Shown here: positions 14,839 to 17,043 of the stretch, in pieces
Numbering within the stretch: position 1 is the stretch's first letter
How the letters are laid out: each line of letters begins with the position of its first letter
The notes under the pieces: generated by a model
Databases searched by the model: none
Told to the model about the DNA's origin: nothing
Seen by the model: only the letters and a program-made list of their open reading frames with translations
Assembly: GCA_032124675.1 (NCBI GenBank)
Contig: JAQBDA010000038.1
Span: forward strand, 1-17,043
Length of the DNA: 17,043 nucleotides
Direction of reading: 5' to 3'
Origin: JAQBDA01 sp032124675
GTDB taxonomy: Bacteria > Chloroflexota > Anaerolineae > Anaerolineales > UBA4823
Made by a program: the position numbers and the translations under genes

Positions 14839-14870
14839 AATCCCCCCTGCAAAGTCTTGCAAGGGGGATT
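14829..14870 (-). terminator. Strong intrinsic terminator of fhs
   Basis: On the minus strand a 14-bp stem (14870-14857 with 14852-14839) contains a C5/G6 core and one G-U pair, with loop GACT. It is followed by TTATTTACTT, a T-rich tail. It lies 65 nt downstream of the fhs stop codon. Confidence 0.85.
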
Positions 14871-14873
14871 GCT

Positions 14874-14920
14874 GCGTCCTTGATGGATGCGCCCACTAAG
14901 GACGTGTCCATCAAAGACGC
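14874..14920 (-). repeat. Long hairpin in the fhs 3' UTR
   Basis: GCGTCCTTGATGGA (14874-14887) and TCCATCAAAGACGC (14907-14920) form a 14-bp inverted repeat. Its single C/A mismatch becomes a G-U pair in the minus-strand RNA. The loop is 19 nt. It begins 15 nt after the fhs stop and just before the terminator, and has no T-tract of its own. It may protect the 3' end or be part of a 3'-derived small RNA; both are guesses. Confidence 0.55.
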
Positions 14921-14935
14921 GTCAGTCAGAAACGA

Positions 14936-16861
14936 TTAGAATAAACCAAGCACCCGGTCGGATTCCAGGTCCAAATCCACATCGTAGAATACAGGCCGGG
15001 TCGGTAAGCCGGGCATCGTGCTCATCGTGCCCAACAGGGGGTACAAGAAACCAGCGCCTACCGAGGCACGAATATCCCGGATTGGGACGCGGAATCCTTT
15101 AGGCACACCCTTCAAGGCCGGGTCATGACTCAGGCTCAGGTGAGTTTTAGCCATGCACAGCGGCAGGTTGTCGAATCCAAGGCGGGTATACAGTTCAATT
15201 TTAGCTTCCGCCTCCGGTAAATAATCCACGCCGTCCGCGCCGTAAATCTCTTTGCAGATGGTCTCGATCTTTTCTTTGATCGAGATGTCCAGCGGGTAGA
15301 GGAATTTGAAGTTGCTCGGTTTCTCGGCTGCCTTGACGACAGCTTCGGCAAGCTTAACTGCCCCTTCGCCGCCCTCCATCCAGTGCCGGCTGACTGCGGC
15401 ATCTTCGGCGCCGGCCTCCAGGGCTGCCTGGCGTACCAACTCGACCTCGGCCGGGGTGTCATCGGCGAACGAGTTCACTGCAACCACAACCGGAATACCG
15501 AAACTCAGCGCGTTCTTGATGTGATGCTGCATGTTGCCTAAGCCAGCGCGCAGCAAGTCCAGATTCTCCTCAGTGTAGGCGGGATCGAGCGGCTTGCCGG
15601 CTACGACCTTTGGCCCACCACCGTGCATCTTGAGGGCACGAACGGTAGCAACCAGAACTACCACACTGGGTATCAACCCCGAGTAGCGGCACTTGATATT
15701 GAAAAACTTCTCCATCCCGATGTCGGCACCGAAACCGGACTCGGTCACCACATAATCGGCCAGCTTGAGGGCGATCCGGTCCGCAATGATCGAACTGTTG
15801 CCGTGGGCGATGTTTGCGAACGGCCCGGCGTGGACGAAGACCGGAGTACCCTCCAGGGTCTGCATCAGGGTCGGCTTGATGGCATCCTTCATCAGAACGG
15901 TCATCGCACCTGCCACACCCAGGTCTTCAGCTGTGACGGCTTCACCGGCCCGGTTTGTCCCGATCACCACCCGTCCAAACCGCTCGCGCATGTCTGCCAG
16001 ATCGGTGGTCAAAGCCAGGATTGCCATAATCTCGCTGGCTACGGTGATATCAAAACCGGTCTCGCGTGTCATCCCCTTCTCGTTGGGTCCTCGACCGATC
16101 TCGATCCCACGCAGGAAGCGATCATTGGTATCCAACACCCGCCGCCATGTGATGCTGTCGGGATCAATATCCAGGCGGGCAAACTTAGCACGTTCTTCCG
16201 CTGTCAGCTCGTTCGGATCGGTTTTATCGATACCGAGCTTCTTCAGCCGCCTCAGCATGGATGGCGAAAAGCTGCGGCTGCCTACCTTATCCGGCGGACA
16301 AAGCCGGTTGAACAGTGCCTCATCCGACTGGCTGGCTTCATGGAAGACGCGCGCGTCAATCGCCGCAGCGACCAGGTTATTTGCGGCTGTGATGGCGTGA
16401 ATATCTCCAGTCAGGTGCAGGTTGAAGTCCTCCATTGGGATAACCTGGCTGTAGCCGCCCCCCGCAGCACCCCCCTTGATGCCGAACGTCGGTCCCTGGC
16501 TCGGCTGGCGGATACAGGTAAACACCCTCTTCCCCAGCTGCGCCCCCAGCGCCTGGCTCAGACCGACCATGGTCGTACTCTTCCCCTCACCCAACGGTGT
16601 TGGTGTTATAGCAGTGACATCAATATAGACCCCATCCGGAACATCTTTAAGCCGCTCCAAAACCTCCAGCTTGACTTTGGCTTTGTACGACCCGTACAGC
16701 TCCAATTCGCTGGGGAGCAACCCGACCTCTTCAGCGATCTGGGTGATCGGCTTGAGCTCGGCTTCCTGAGCGATCTCGATATCCGATGGGACGGGAACTC
16801 GACGCTTTATTTTCGTAGGTGTAAAACGGCGTAGTCCGGGAAAAGTGGTTGAAGCACACAT
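14936..16861 (-). CDS. fhs: Formate-tetrahydrofolate ligase (FTHFS), long form
   Basis: The enzyme joins formate to tetrahydrofolate with ATP to make 10-formyl-THF, feeding purine and formyl-Met synthesis or the methyl branch of the Wood-Ljungdahl pathway. The 641-aa protein has the P-loop TPTPLGEGKST (86-96), then RQPSQGPTFGIKGGAAGGG (118-136), DFNLHLTGDIHAITAANNL (145-163), and later HAGPFANIAHGNSS and TESGFGADIGMEKF. It is some 80 residues longer than the usual bacterial enzyme of about 557. Much of the extra length is the segment at about 185-265 (RRLKKLGIDKTDPNELTAEE, FARLDIDPDSITWRRVLDTN, DRFLRGIEIGRGPNEKG), which closely recalls the synthetase domain of eukaryotic C1-THF synthase. The N-terminal 25 residues also exceed the family core. 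The ATG at 16861 has GAAAGGGAG five bases upstream, so that start is good. No folD or other one-carbon gene is adjacent. A strong terminator follows. Confidence 0.97.
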   Translation of the reverse strand: MCASTTFPGLRRFTPTKIKRRVPVPSDIEIAQEAELKPITQIAEEVGLLPSELELYGSYKAKVKLEVLERLKDVPDGVYIDVTAITPTPLGEGKSTTMVGLSQALGAQLGKRVFTCIRQPSQGPTFGIKGGAAGGGYSQVIPMEDFNLHLTGDIHAITAANNLVAAAIDARVFHEASQSDEALFNRLCPPDKVGSRSFSPSMLRRLKKLGIDKTDPNELTAEERAKFARLDIDPDSITWRRVLDTNDRFLRGIEIGRGPNEKGMTRETGFDITVASEIMAILALTTDLADMRERFGRVVIGTNRAGEAVTAEDLGVAGAMTVLMKDAIKPTLMQTLEGTPVFVHAGPFANIAHGNSSIIADRIALKLADYVVTESGFGADIGMEKFFNIKCRYSGLIPSVVVLVATVRALKMHGGGPKVVAGKPLDPAYTEENLDLLRAGLGNMQHHIKNALSFGIPVVVAVNSFADDTPAEVELVRQAALEAGAEDAAVSRHWMEGGEGAVKLAEAVVKAAEKPSNFKFLYPLDISIKEKIETICKEIYGADGVDYLPEAEAKIELYTRLGFDNLPLCMAKTHLSLSHDPALKGVPKGFRVPIRDIRASVGAGFLYPLLGTMSTMPGLPTRPVFYDVDLDLESDRVLGLF

Positions 16862-16906
16862 AGAGACTCCCTTTCATTTGTATGGAATGGCTTGAATGAC
16901 CACCTT

Positions 16907-16935
16907 ATTGTGACAGATTTCATTTAATTAAACAA
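16907..16935 (-). promoter_or_regulatory. Candidate promoter of fhs
   Basis: On the minus strand TTGTTT (16935-16930), a 17-nt spacer ending in TGT, then CACAAT (16912-16907), that is an extended -10 with imperfect hexamers. The start would be near 16900, leaving a leader of about 39 nt. The spacer overlaps the 10-bp palindrome TTTAATTAAA (16923-16932). Beyond it, 16936-17043 shows no recognisable gene. Confidence 0.4.
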
Positions 16936-17043
16936 GAGACGCATATCTTAATTGTGTAAGCCGAGTGTCATAAAACTGGTAAGAATTCCGCGGCTGGTGG
17001 ATAGCCGGAGGGTTTGCGCGGAAGTTGATCACAGATTCTTCAC

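Noticed and set aside
14626..14862. 78-codon minus-strand frame between fhs and the kinase
   Set aside because: Its 5' end overlaps the fhs terminator stem and the start has no Shine-Dalgarno. Composition is not protein-like, although the inner ATG near 14766 cannot be fully excluded.
15623..16834. 403-codon plus-strand frame opposite fhs
   Set aside because: Shadow of a well-conserved FTHFS coding sequence; no recognisable motif.

Overview
The window looks like a piece of a bacterial chromosome, most likely from a Chloroflexota lineage such as Anaerolineae. This is an inference from gene content and protein style: a very large soluble multi-GAF hybrid kinase, a long eukaryote-like formate-tetrahydrofolate ligase, a cysteine-rich YceD/DUF177 protein next to a short primary sigma factor, and tiny K/R-rich membrane peptides. 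No rRNA, tRNA, CRISPR array, insertion sequence or phage gene was seen.

Layout from left to right. (1) On the minus strand, rdgB (ITP/XTP pyrophosphatase, 1424-2014) is followed by a membrane-bound GAF histidine kinase that is cut by the left edge of the window (1-1366). (2) On the plus strand, a near-consensus promoter (2079-2107) drives a yceD/DUF177 gene and the primary sigma factor rpoD (to 3907). (3) A compact unit follows: promoter 3967-3995, Shine-Dalgarno, a 34-codon hydrophobic peptide with four Met codons within seven positions, and a strong intrinsic terminator (4151-4183). Methionyl-tRNA synthetase metG (4259-6043) lies directly downstream. This reads like a methionine-sensing leader-peptide attenuator, and it is the most interesting item in the window. 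A membrane micropeptide is the competing reading. (4) A small DUF6504-like gene and pncC (cinA C-terminal type) lie on the minus strand, diverging from uvrC on the plus strand. Both divergent promoters appear to be of the extended -10 type and would give almost leaderless mRNAs, with a 13-bp palindrome between them. (5) After uvrC comes a 42-aa basic membrane micropeptide (8901-9029). It converges, with a 1-nt gap, on a 1856-aa hybrid histidine kinase (9031-14601, minus) containing seven GAF-like modules, two PAS modules, HisKA, HATPase and a receiver. (6) About 330 bp without a convincing gene hold a strong terminator and a second long hairpin. These form the 3' end of the minus-strand formate-tetrahydrofolate ligase gene fhs (14936-16861), whose candidate promoter lies at 16907-16935. 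The final ~108 bp show no recognisable gene.

Functionally this is mainly housekeeping: nucleotide-pool sanitation, core transcription, Met-tRNA charging, NMN recycling, nucleotide excision repair and one-carbon metabolism, with two sensor kinases. Promoters were found by eye; several share a TGn extended -10.
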